From: DASUUR01 sp036373975
Lineage (GTDB): Bacteria; Patescibacteriota; Saccharimonadia; Saccharimonadales; Saccharimonadaceae
Reading direction: 5' to 3'
Assembly: GCA_036373975.1 (NCBI GenBank)
Contig: DASUUR010000010.1
Span: 1-5,688, forward strand
DNA length: 5,688 nucleotides
This document shows, piece after piece, positions 1-5,688 of this stretch. Every line of letters starts with the position of its first letter. Position 1 is the stretch's first letter. The position numbers and the translations under genes were made by a program. The notes beneath the pieces were generated by a model, which saw only the letters and a list, made by a program, of their open reading frames with translations, had not been told where the DNA came from and searched no databases.

Positions 1-122
1 TCAAGCTTCTGCTGTTCTGCGTAATCCATTTTGAAGGCGCCTTTCCATCACTGTACGTCTCGATTTACCGCAAAAGAACAGATTACGACACTTCTGGGCT
101 TTCGTCAACGCAAGAGCGTCAG
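1..122. other. 3' flank of ligD, no convincing gene
   Basis: The 122 bases after the ligD stop hold no gene I can support. The minus strand has one open frame, from just after a stop at 136-138 to a TGA at 1-3. It has a TTG at 106-108 and an ATG at 46-48 as possible starts, giving about 35 or 15 residues with a basic, Cys-containing sequence (CRNLFFCGKSRR). I recognise no family, see no -10 hexamer at the spacing used by other genes here, and see no Shine-Dalgarno. A short inverted repeat (GACGC, loop TCTT, GCGTT on the minus strand, about 107-120) lies just past the ligD stop but has no T-run, so it is at best a weak terminator. A decayed or very small gene cannot be excluded. Confidence 0.3.
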
Positions 123-2567
123 CTAACTGCTTTGGTCAGTCTGGCTCTTTTCAATCTTATGTAGCACCTTCTCAAGATCGATTCCTTTGCCCATAACCGG
201 CTTCCAAATGTCACCCTCTTTCTGGAGACGGTCAAAGATATTCTTGATCGTGAAATCTTGTGGCCGTAACCCTGGTTTGACTTCACTCCAATGAAGCGGT
301 GTTGATACGCTTGCATCTGGCGTAGGACGCACCGAATACGGCGCTGCCAAGGTTTGGCCCTGCCGGTTCTGTAGAAAATCAAGATATATCTTGCGGTGGC
401 GTTTTTCGGGCATTCGCTCAACACTTGTCAGCTTTGGCTGTCGTTTATTGACCTCGAGTGCTATAAGGTGAGCAAGGTTTTTGGCCTGCTCAAAACTATA
501 CTTTGCCTGCATGGGGATAAATATATGCAGGCCCGTCTTGCCTGATGTCTTGGGGTAGCACGGTATCTGCCATTCATCACACACTTCTTTAACAGTTTGA
601 GCCACCGTAATAACTTTCTCAAAACCAACCCCCTCCGGGTCGAGATCAATAACAATCCAGTCCGGCTTATCAAGGTCTGCTCGCCGCGCATTCCAAGGGT
701 TAATCTCTATACTGCCTAGCTGTACAGCATATAACAACGAATCGGTGGTATTGGCCATCATCCAGTGTAGATCCTTGCCGTTTGATTCGGAGAAAATATC
801 GACCGACGGTACCCACCCTGGAAGATGTTCCATGTTCTTCTGGAAAAATGCCTCCCCTTTAATGCCATCGGGCTGACGCAGCAAAGAAAGCGGTCGGTCT
901 TTTAGGTAGGGGAGTATATATTTGGCAATGGCACGATAATAGTCAATCAGCGTACCTTTAGTGTAGGAGTGTTTAGGGAAAAACACTTTGTCCAGGTGAG
1001 TTAGGCTCAGTTCAGATGCTGTTTTCACTGGTTTTACCTCCGTTTTAGGTGTTTCTTCGTGCACTGCCGCTGGCTTTTTATCTTCACGAAGCCCAACAAA
1101 CTTGGGGTGACGCATAAAACCATCTTTTGTCCATTCACTAAAGTACATTTCGCACACAAGCTTGGGCTCTACCCAGTGGACTGGCGCATTTGGTTTAGGT
1201 TGGGTTTTGAAAGGCGAGGTGGAGCGCTCAAGTTTTTCGAGCCGCTCGCGCAGCTGCTGGCGCTGTTTGTCCGGGATGCCGCCGCCTGAGTGCCCAACAT
1301 ACACAAACTGACCGCGGCGATATACTCCCACCAGTAGCGATCCCAGGTGTGCGCGGGTGCCTCGGGGCTCCGTAAAACCGCCGATCACCACCTCTTGGCG
1401 CAGATGGGTCTTGATCTTTAACCAGGCCGCCCCTCTGTTATTCTCTTGATATATACTAGTGGCACTTTTGGCGACAATGCCTTCAAGATGCTGCCGACGC
1501 ATTTCTTTAAATAGCTCGATACCGGCCTTCTCAACGTGATCGCTATAACGAATCAGCGAATTCTTTGGTACTACACTGCGCAGTAAAGCTTTACGTTCAC
1601 GCAAGGGCATTGTTCGCACATCGTGCCCGTTATACCACAAGATATCAAACACATAGTAGTGCAATTCACCCAGCTGCTCCTGATGCCAGCCCTGTAGCCA
1701 TTCGAAATGCGGCCGGCCCTCGCCATCTACTACCACAATTTCACCATCGACAATAACATCGTCTTTTAATCCGAGTAGTGCCTCGTGCACCGGAGCATAT
1801 TTTTGCGTAAAATCCTGGCCAGTGCGCGAATAAAGTTCGATCGCCTGACCATGCCTGCTACCTATGGCTCGATAGCCGTCCCATTTTACTTCGAACAGCC
1901 AGTCATCTTTACTAAAGGGTTCGTCAACCAGCGTACACAGCATTGGGTGTACCTGCCATGGTTGCTTTTGTTTCGGGTAGTTACGGAGGCTATCTTTAAT
2001 CGACGCGTCTTCATCGACCGGCTTGCCACTCCTCACAGAATTGGCTTGCTGTAGAATGTCCTCTTGACTGGCATACTCATCGCTCTTCTTGATCAGCAGC
2101 CAAGCGTCGTCACCTTGCTTGTGCATTTTAATCAAGGCGAACTCACCTTTGAGCTTTTGACCGTGCATCACAAAGGTAAGGTGGCCTTGTTTGAGTGCCT
2201 TTTTTAGGGCTTTTTCCGGATCGTCCGTCTCTTCCCGCGGCTCATAGAATCCCTCGTCCCAAATGATCACATGACCTGCACCATAGTTACCGTCTGGGAT
2301 GGTCCCTTCAAAATTACGATATTCAAACGGATGATCTTCAACCTGCATAGCTAGGCGATGGTCCTGTGGGTCAAGCGATGGGCCCTTGGGCACAGCCCAG
2401 CTCTTTAGGACACCACCCAGCTCCAAGCGAAAATCGTAATGCAGCTGCGATGCGTGGTGCTTTTGGACGACAAACGCCAGTTTTTTGCCACTTTTCTTAG
2501 TGGGCGCACCTTTTGGCTCGGGCGTTGCCCTAAAGTTACGTTTCGAAAGGTATTTGCGGAGTCCCAT
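123..2567 (-). CDS. ligD: Multifunctional NHEJ DNA ligase LigD (phosphoesterase-ligase-polymerase)
   Basis: This 814-residue ATP-dependent ligase processes and seals double-strand breaks with Ku. Three domains are visible. The N-terminal 3'-phosphoesterase (about 1-190) has H37, H43, D45, R47, H79 and Y83, matching the six catalytic or metal-binding positions known for Pseudomonas LigD with a constant offset of five. The ligase domain (about 205-500) has the nucleotidyl lysine K228 in EVKWDGYR, motif III VDGEIV (273-278), motif IV EGIVAK (362-367), motif V WLKIK (382-386), and motif VI HPKFVGLREDK (487-497). A Lys/Pro/Glu-rich linker (498-517) leads to the primase-like polymerase domain (about 520-800) with metal-binding D641 and D643 (IDLDP), SGKTGLH (675-681) and D730 (YLDF). 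Order and length match the Pseudomonas type, not the mycobacterial Pol-first type. The start follows the ku stop after five bases, with only a weak TAGG before it, so translational coupling is likely. It appears intact. Confidence 0.98.
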   Translation of the reverse strand: MGLRKYLSKRNFRATPEPKGAPTKKSGKKLAFVVQKHHASQLHYDFRLELGGVLKSWAVPKGPSLDPQDHRLAMQVEDHPFEYRNFEGTIPDGNYGAGHVIIWDEGFYEPREETDDPEKALKKALKQGHLTFVMHGQKLKGEFALIKMHKQGDDAWLLIKKSDEYASQEDILQQANSVRSGKPVDEDASIKDSLRNYPKQKQPWQVHPMLCTLVDEPFSKDDWLFEVKWDGYRAIGSRHGQAIELYSRTGQDFTQKYAPVHEALLGLKDDVIVDGEIVVVDGEGRPHFEWLQGWHQEQLGELHYYVFDILWYNGHDVRTMPLRERKALLRSVVPKNSLIRYSDHVEKAGIELFKEMRRQHLEGIVAKSATSIYQENNRGAAWLKIKTHLRQEVVIGGFTEPRGTRAHLGSLLVGVYRRGQFVYVGHSGGGIPDKQRQQLRERLEKLERSTSPFKTQPKPNAPVHWVEPKLVCEMYFSEWTKDGFMRHPKFVGLREDKKPAAVHEETPKTEVKPVKTASELSLTHLDKVFFPKHSYTKGTLIDYYRAIAKYILPYLKDRPLSLLRQPDGIKGEAFFQKNMEHLPGWVPSVDIFSESNGKDLHWMMANTTDSLLYAVQLGSIEINPWNARRADLDKPDWIVIDLDPEGVGFEKVITVAQTVKEVCDEWQIPCYPKTSGKTGLHIFIPMQAKYSFEQAKNLAHLIALEVNKRQPKLTSVERMPEKRHRKIYLDFLQNRQGQTLAAPYSVRPTPDASVSTPLHWSEVKPGLRPQDFTIKNIFDRLQKEGDIWKPVMGKGIDLEKVLHKIEKSQTDQSS

Positions 2568-2572
2568 GATGC

Positions 2573-3334
2573 CTACTGCTTTAGGCTCGCCTTTAAGGCT
2601 GACATCAGATCCTTCGACGACGTATCTTTGCGCTTTTCGCCATGTTTTGGCAGTTTTTTGCCCTTTATCTTTGCCTCAATAATATCTTCGAGCTCCTCGG
2701 TGAATGTATCGTGGAAATCTTCGGGGATAAAGCGCTTGGTTTCTTGGCGGACTAGCTTTAGGGCTACTTCGAGCTCCTTGTGCTCCACCTTCATATTGGG
2801 AAACTTCAGATCAGTAGCCTCACGCAGATCAGTTGGAAAACGCATCTGGTCTAGCACCAACGCCTTTCCAACAGGTTTAATAACGCCTAGGTGCTGCCTC
2901 TCATGCATAACGTACTGAACGAGGGCTAACTTTTCAGACTCTTCAAGTGCCGCGTGCAGTAGTGCATAGGCCTTTTCACCGCCTTTAATCGGCTCTAAGT
3001 AGTATGGCTTTTCAAAATAGCGAATGTCGATCTCTCCTTCTTCGACAAACTGCTGGATATCTATAGTCTGTGTTTTTTCGGCGCTGGCCTTCGCGAGGTC
3101 CTTCTGCGATAGCTCTACGTAATCGCCGTGCTGATACTCATACCCCTTAATAATATCGTCCCACGGCACTTCTTTGCCGTCCTTACGACACACCCGCGCA
3201 AAACGAATAGGCGAGTGGTCTTCTTTATGTAGCATGTCGAGATCGAGGCCTTTGCGCATCTCCGCCCCGCTGTACAGGCGAACCGGAATATTTACCAGGC
3301 CGAAGCTGATTGAACCGTTCCATATTGGTCTCAT
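2573..3334 (-). CDS. ku: Bacterial Ku, NHEJ end-binding protein
   Basis: This 253-residue protein is a full-length bacterial Ku, the homodimeric ring that threads onto DNA ends and recruits LigD. It opens with the family signature MRPIWNGSISFGLVNIPV, which fixes the start at 3334. The Ku core barrel occupies about residues 8-220, including RFARVCRKDGKEVPWDDI, the YFEKPYYLEP segment (about 106-115) and a helical region with VKPVGKAL-like sequence (VIKPVGKALVLDQMRFP). A basic tail follows (KGKKLPKHGEKRK) and ends in DLMSALKASLKQ; a similar terminal motif is common in bacterial Ku and is implicated in LigD contact. The gene is the first of a ku-ligD operon and appears to have its own extended -10 promoter with no leader. 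No frameshift or missing segment is seen. Confidence 0.98.
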   Translation of the reverse strand: MRPIWNGSISFGLVNIPVRLYSGAEMRKGLDLDMLHKEDHSPIRFARVCRKDGKEVPWDDIIKGYEYQHGDYVELSQKDLAKASAEKTQTIDIQQFVEEGEIDIRYFEKPYYLEPIKGGEKAYALLHAALEESEKLALVQYVMHERQHLGVIKPVGKALVLDQMRFPTDLREATDLKFPNMKVEHKELEVALKLVRQETKRFIPEDFHDTFTEELEDIIEAKIKGKKLPKHGEKRKDTSSKDLMSALKASLKQ

Positions 3335-3340
3335 ATATCT

Positions 3341-3349
3341 ATGATATCA
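3341..3349 (-). promoter_or_regulatory. Extended -10 promoter of ku-ligD, probably leaderless
   Basis: On the minus strand the sequence reads TGATATCAT, an extended -10 (TGn) with the hexamer TATCAT at 3346-3341, five of six to consensus. The hexamer ends six bases before the ku ATG, so a transcript starting about seven bases downstream would begin at the ATG itself. No Shine-Dalgarno precedes the start (AGATAT), which agrees with a leaderless message. I see no good -35 at 16-18 bases. Confidence 0.6.
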
Positions 3350-3361
3350 AACTGGTTACGT

Positions 3362-3427
3362 TTACTTACTAGTCGCCTGGTCATATGCTTTTGCCAGTTT
3401 CGAATACAGCCTCCATGAAATCATCAC
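3362..3427 (-). CDS. Possible leaderless micro-ORF upstream of ku (21 codons)
   Basis: An open frame runs from GTG (3427-3425), followed directly by ATG (3424-3422), to TAA at 3364-3362, and encodes (M)MISWRLYSKLAKAYDQATSK. I recognise no family. Two things raise it above chance: the composition is protein-like and amphipathic (alternating basic and hydrophobic residues), and a TATAAA hexamer at 3439-3434 lies exactly six bases before the GTG, the same spacing as the -10 elements of the VOC, ku and right-edge genes. It ends 27 bases before ku. Against it: 21 codons is short enough to occur by chance, and AT-rich spacer easily yields TATAAA. It could be a leader peptide, a small protein or a remnant of a longer gene. 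Confidence 0.25.
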   Translation of the reverse strand: MMISWRLYSKLAKAYDQATSK

Positions 3428-3433
3428 TTACCA

Positions 3434-3439
3434 TTTATA
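3434..3439 (-). promoter_or_regulatory. Candidate -10 hexamer TATAAA in the ku upstream region
   Basis: TATAAA on the minus strand (five of six to TATAAT) sits in the 123-base gap between the beta-helix gene and ku. It could drive the micro-ORF as a leaderless message, or act as a second, upstream promoter for ku-ligD. No -35 was found, and the gap is AT-rich, so this is tentative. Confidence 0.3.
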
Positions 3440-3457
3440 TTCGAAGGAACTTCAACA

Positions 3458-4897
3458 TTAATTACCAAACCACGACCAAGTAGGTGCGGCGCTGTACGTT
3501 AGAACAATGCTCTGGCCCGGTGCGAGGCTAAACGTTCCTACAATAGCTCCAGTGGAAGTACCGTTAATAGCAATGTCCGACACCGTACCGCCACTGATAT
3601 ATATCGTTACCGGCACCCCCCATGGATTTGCAACTCCTACGCCAGAAGCCGGAACGGCCGGTCCAGACAACACCCCCATGGGGTTAAACCCAGGGTTGTT
3701 TGCCGCATAATCGGACTGGCCCAGGCCATTAATGTTGTCGTTAGATGGCAACCATCCGGCCTCGAGATCAATAAACCCAACATTATTCCCAGTAACATGG
3801 CAATTCTGATGAAAAGGCCCGAATTGAATTGCATGGTCAGGCACTGTTCCGCCGGCAAACATATTCGAATAGATAAAGTTATCTGTAAGCACCACCGCCG
3901 AAACCGGGCTACCGCTTACGCCATTTACGTACACGGCATCGAAGGCACTATTACCGGCTACGGAATTTGCATAAATCTTGCATCCGTTGATAAACGTATA
4001 GGAACCAAACTGATTAACTTCGACTCCGTGGCGATGATTACCTTCGATATTACAATTAGTGATTTGGTTTGAAGGACCACCGACGAGTAGCCCTGGGCCG
4101 CCAGTCGTTCCCCAAAGCGTTGCGTTGCGGATGGTGCACGAGCCCGACTGCAGCGTAACTGCACTTGCTCCATTAAAACCATAGTCACCGCCAAGTATAT
4201 GAACATCGGCCACGAAACTCGTAAGCACAACCCCGTTGTTGGTATTGCCGTACGCCCAGCAATCAGTCATGTTTACAGTTGAGGTAGTGTTTGCGAAGCC
4301 CCCTGTCGTACCGTCGAATCGCCAGCCATCACCATTAACCTCTTGTACTCGCACATTTCGAAACGTTGAATACTGCACCGCAAAACCATATACGCCATAG
4401 CATGTTGCCGCATTGTTATTGGTACGGTTGCCGTCGATCAGAAGATCGGCCATATGGCACTTCGAAGCTCCAGATGGCCACTCAAGGAGGCGAGTAAGGT
4501 TCGTGGCATCTTTTTGTTTAATTATCGAGTTCCAGCCACCGCCAACGTAGACGCCGCCGTTCTGCAGCGTTAGAGTCGCACTGATGAGATATGTGCCGGG
4601 CGGGAAGTAGCACACCTTCGTTGCGCCTGCAGCCGTAATCGCCGCCTGGATCGCCGCCGTGTCATCAGCCACACCATCACCTATGGCACCAAACTCCACA
4701 TCTTTTACAGAGATAACTTGAGAACCCTGCGCAACCGCAAGATCGGCCTTATTGAGAGAGCTCTGCGAGCTTGCATCGAGCGTGGTGCGGGCAACTTGCT
4801 TCAAGGTACCGTTGGCATTATGCGCAACTTGTAAATAATCATTAAGAATAGTTCCCCATGATCCACTATCAGCGCCTGGTGTTGGTAGTCTGCTCAT
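3458..4897 (-). CDS. Tail-spike-like right-handed beta-helix protein (pectate lyase 3 superfamily)
   Basis: This 479-residue protein has three parts. Residues 3-33 carry the motif LPTPGADSGSWG..LNDYL..AHNANGTLK, an N-terminal module I associate with phage tail or surface proteins of Actinobacteria and Saccharibacteria. Residues about 63-400 form a pectate-lyase-3-type parallel beta-helix, opening with the diagnostic VKDVEFGAIGDGVADDTAAI and continuing with Asn/Gly-rich rungs (for example NVRVQEVNGDGW, NCNIEGNHRHGVEVN). Residues about 412-479 form a C-terminal beta module (PASGVGVANPWG...APTWSWFGN) resembling tail-fibre ends. There is no signal peptide or membrane segment, so export by a classical route is not evident; virion or contractile-apparatus attachment or non-classical export are possibilities. 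The likely role is binding or cleaving a surface polysaccharide, but substrate and catalytic residues cannot be assigned. No other phage structural genes are in the window. It has its own promoter and a strong ribosome binding site. Confidence 0.88.
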   Translation of the reverse strand: MSRLPTPGADSGSWGTILNDYLQVAHNANGTLKQVARTTLDASSQSSLNKADLAVAQGSQVISVKDVEFGAIGDGVADDTAAIQAAITAAGATKVCYFPPGTYLISATLTLQNGGVYVGGGWNSIIKQKDATNLTRLLEWPSGASKCHMADLLIDGNRTNNNAATCYGVYGFAVQYSTFRNVRVQEVNGDGWRFDGTTGGFANTTSTVNMTDCWAYGNTNNGVVLTSFVADVHILGGDYGFNGASAVTLQSGSCTIRNATLWGTTGGPGLLVGGPSNQITNCNIEGNHRHGVEVNQFGSYTFINGCKIYANSVAGNSAFDAVYVNGVSGSPVSAVVLTDNFIYSNMFAGGTVPDHAIQFGPFHQNCHVTGNNVGFIDLEAGWLPSNDNINGLGQSDYAANNPGFNPMGVLSGPAVPASGVGVANPWGVPVTIYISGGTVSDIAINGTSTGAIVGTFSLAPGQSIVLTYSAAPTWSWFGN

Positions 4898-4899
4898 AG

Positions 4900-4908
4900 C
4901 CCTCCACC
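4900..4908 (-). promoter_or_regulatory. Shine-Dalgarno of the beta-helix gene
   Basis: The minus strand reads GGTGGAGGG two bases before the ATG at 4897. It contains GGAGG with three bases to the start. This is the only clear Shine-Dalgarno in the window, and it supports the chosen start and a conventional leader of about 33 bases. Confidence 0.65.
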
Positions 4909-4937
4909 GATTCTTATGATACTAATGTCTGAATGAA

Positions 4938-4946
4938 ATTATAGCA
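4938..4946 (-). promoter_or_regulatory. Extended -10 promoter TGCTATAAT of the beta-helix gene
   Basis: The minus strand carries a perfect TATAAT at 4943-4938 preceded by TGC, giving a consensus extended -10 (TGnTATAAT). Transcription would start near 4931, leaving a leader of about 33 bases that includes the Shine-Dalgarno. No convincing -35 lies at 16-18 bases; an extended -10 can do without one. The upstream side overlaps an inverted repeat. Confidence 0.65.
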
Positions 4947-4947
4947 C

Positions 4948-4980
4948 AAGCAGTTTGCCCAACCGTGGGCTACTCTGCTT
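4948..4980 (-). terminator. Inverted repeat at the end of the VOC gene, possible weak terminator
   Basis: Two nested arms are visible: an outer AAGCAG (4948-4953) with CTGCTT (4975-4980), and an inner GCCCA (4957-4961) with TGGGC (4966-4970), around loop ACCG, separated by small internal loops of three and four bases. On the minus strand it begins in the last bases of the VOC stop codon and is followed by GTGCTATAATTTC, so there is no true T-run. It may be a weak terminator or mRNA 3' stabiliser. It abuts the -10 of the beta-helix gene, so it could also be an operator for that promoter. Confidence 0.45.
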
Positions 4981-5404
4981 AAAATTCGACATCTGGATGC
5001 TCGTCGGGCTGGAAGTCAGGGTTCATCCACACCACCTCCCACAGGTGACCATCGAGGTCTTGAAAGCCCCAGGTATACATAAAGTCATGGTCTTCGGGTT
5101 CGCGATATTCCGTGGCCCCGGATTCGAGTGCAAGCTTGACGAGACTGTCAACCTCTGCTTTCTCATCAACAGCAACAGTTAAGATTGCCTCTGTAACTTG
5201 GCGAGAATCAGCTATCTGCTTAGGTGTGAATTCGCTAAACCTGTCATCTACTAGGAGCATAACAAACACCGAGTCACTGATTATTATGCAGGCTGCAGTT
5301 TCATCTGTAAAATGTGGGTTAAACCTAAACCCCAATTGTGTAAAAAACTCTATTGACGATGCAAGATTCTTAACCGGTAGGTTAACCAATAACTTTTTAG
5401 ACAT
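4979..5404 (-). CDS. VOC (glyoxalase/bleomycin resistance/dioxygenase fold) family protein
   Basis: From ATG 5404 this is a 141-residue single-subunit VOC-fold protein with two babbb half-modules. The first opens with KKLLVNLPVKNLASSIEFFTQL and GFRFNPHFTDETAACIIIS; the second includes VTEAILTVAVDEKAEVDSLV, GATEYREPEDHDFMYTWGFQ and ends DLDGHLWEVVWMNP, where the Glu of LWEV is the usual second-module metal-ligand position. It resembles the widely distributed cytosolic lactoylglutathione-lyase-like proteins of unknown substrate, so a specific reaction should not be assigned. The frame is open upstream to an ATG at 5473, but family alignment begins at MSKK, and a -10 TATACT lies six bases before this start, so the longer form is unlikely. 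It is transcribed divergently from the right-edge gene. Confidence 0.92.
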   Translation of the reverse strand: MSKKLLVNLPVKNLASSIEFFTQLGFRFNPHFTDETAACIIISDSVFVMLLVDDRFSEFTPKQIADSRQVTEAILTVAVDEKAEVDSLVKLALESGATEYREPEDHDFMYTWGFQDLDGHLWEVVWMNPDFQPDEHPDVEF

Positions 5405-5410
5405 ACTCCA

Positions 5411-5416
5411 AGTATA
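5411..5416 (-). promoter_or_regulatory. -10 TATACT of the VOC gene, probably leaderless
   Basis: The minus strand reads TATACT, then six bases (TGGAGT), then the ATG at 5404. Initiation about seven bases past the hexamer would fall on the ATG. The GGAG in the gap is too close to the start to act as a normal Shine-Dalgarno. No clear -35 is seen at the expected place (TCGCCT). Confidence 0.55.
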
Positions 5417-5479
5417 CAGCCTGCTGCGCATGTAGGCGATTTTACATAGGAAAGTAGCGATACCCATTGTCAAAGCAGG

Positions 5480-5485
5480 TATACT
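5480..5485 (+). promoter_or_regulatory. -10 TATACT of the right-edge gene, probably leaderless
   Basis: TATACT is followed by six bases (AGGGGT) and the ATG at 5492, the same geometry as the VOC and ku starts. AGGGG is Shine-Dalgarno-like but lies one base from the ATG, too close for ordinary use. TTGTCA at 5467-5472 resembles a -35 but is only seven bases from this hexamer, so it does not pair with it. Confidence 0.55.
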
Positions 5486-5491
5486 AGGGGT

Positions 5492-5688
5492 ATGTTTGAT
5501 CTCAAGAAAGTGACGAAATGGCTTGAAACGATCAACACCTACTATGCCGCGGGTGTCTTAGCTTATGCCGCCATACTTTTCATTTCAAGCAATAGTCAGT
5601 TTTTCTTCTGGGTATTCATTGTTACGACACCACTCCTTACTGGTTGGAGTGGCTATCTTCTTAAATCATTCCTGGAACGCCGCAACGA
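5492..5688 (+). CDS. Small membrane protein of unknown function, 3' end outside window
   Basis: The first 65 residues are present, with no stop before the window edge. A charged amphipathic start (MFDLKKVTKWLETINTYY) is followed by two hydrophobic stretches, about residues 19-32 (AAGVLAYAAILFIS) and 37-57 (QFFFWVFIVTTPLLTGWSGYLL region), then a basic segment (KSFLERRN), suggesting a two-helix hairpin in the inner membrane with cytoplasmic ends, by the positive-inside rule. I recognise no family. It is divergent from the VOC gene across 87 bases. The start is supported by the -10 hexamer six bases upstream; GTG at 5510 is an alternative. Confidence 0.7.
   Translation, partial: MFDLKKVTKWLETINTYYAAGVLAYAAILFISSNSQFFFWVFIVTTPLLTGWSGYLLKSFLERRN

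Noticed and set aside
119..424. 101-codon minus-strand frame overlapping the ligD 3' end
   Set aside because: It lies in another frame of the conserved LigD polymerase domain and has a low-complexity Arg/Lys-rich translation typical of a shadow frame.
2439..2918. 159-codon plus-strand open frame across the ku-ligD junction
   Set aside because: It is antisense to two genes with clear family matches, and its translation has no recognisable domain or start signal.
3436..3460. Small inverted repeat GAAG/CTTC after the beta-helix gene as a terminator
   Set aside because: The stem is only four pairs and is not followed by a T-run on the minus strand.
5405..5473. Upstream ATG at 5473 for the VOC gene, adding 23 residues
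   Set aside because: The extra residues do not fit the family, and the segment contains the -10 TATACT spaced correctly for the start at 5404.
5467..5496. TTGTCA as a -35 paired with TATGTT (18-base spacer)
   Set aside because: That -10 would overlap the ATG of the right-edge gene and place the transcript start inside the coding region; TATACT at 5480-5485 fits better.
1..5688. Recoded TGA, as in some Patescibacteria lineages
   Set aside because: All four complete genes run without in-frame TGA and end in TAG or TAA, so the standard code suffices.
1..5688. CRISPR arrays, tRNA or rRNA genes, insertion sequences
   Set aside because: No regularly spaced repeats, cloverleaf-like segments, rRNA signatures or transposase frames were seen.

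Overview
The window looks like bacterial chromosome of moderate GC (roughly half GC by eye), densely coded, with four complete protein genes on the minus strand and one incomplete gene on the plus strand at the right edge. Three of the five 5' ends share a distinctive layout: a -10-like hexamer ends exactly six bases before the start codon, with no usable Shine-Dalgarno spacing, as expected for leaderless mRNAs. The N-terminal and C-terminal modules of the beta-helix protein are of a type I associate with Saccharibacteria and Actinobacteria or their phages. Together these make a Candidatus Saccharibacteria-like (Patescibacteria) or actinobacterial origin plausible. That is inference; there is no rRNA or other phylogenetic marker here.

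Layout from left to right: 1-122 is the 3' flank of ligD, with no convincing gene. 123-2567 (minus) is ligD, a complete three-domain NHEJ ligase (phosphoesterase - ligase - polymerase). 2573-3334 (minus) is ku, five bases upstream of ligD and transcribed first, so the two form a compact ku-ligD operon. 3335-3457 is intergenic; it carries the ku promoter and a possible 21-codon micro-ORF. 3458-4897 (minus) is a 479-residue right-handed beta-helix protein with tail-spike-like end modules; unlike its neighbours it has a normal leader and a strong Shine-Dalgarno. 4898-4978 holds that gene's extended -10 promoter and an inverted repeat that starts in the stop codon of the next gene. 4979-5404 (minus) is a VOC/glyoxalase-fold protein. 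5405-5491 is a divergent promoter region. 5492 to the end (plus) is the start of a small two-helix membrane protein, cut by the window edge.

Functionally, Ku and LigD form a self-sufficient two-component double-strand-break repair system: Ku binds ends and recruits LigD, which trims, fills and seals. All catalytic residues I could check are present. The other genes show no obvious link to repair. The most noteworthy signals are the repeated leaderless promoter geometry, the isolated tail-spike-like protein, and the complete NHEJ operon in what may be a small-genome lineage. I did not find a clearly new multi-gene system.
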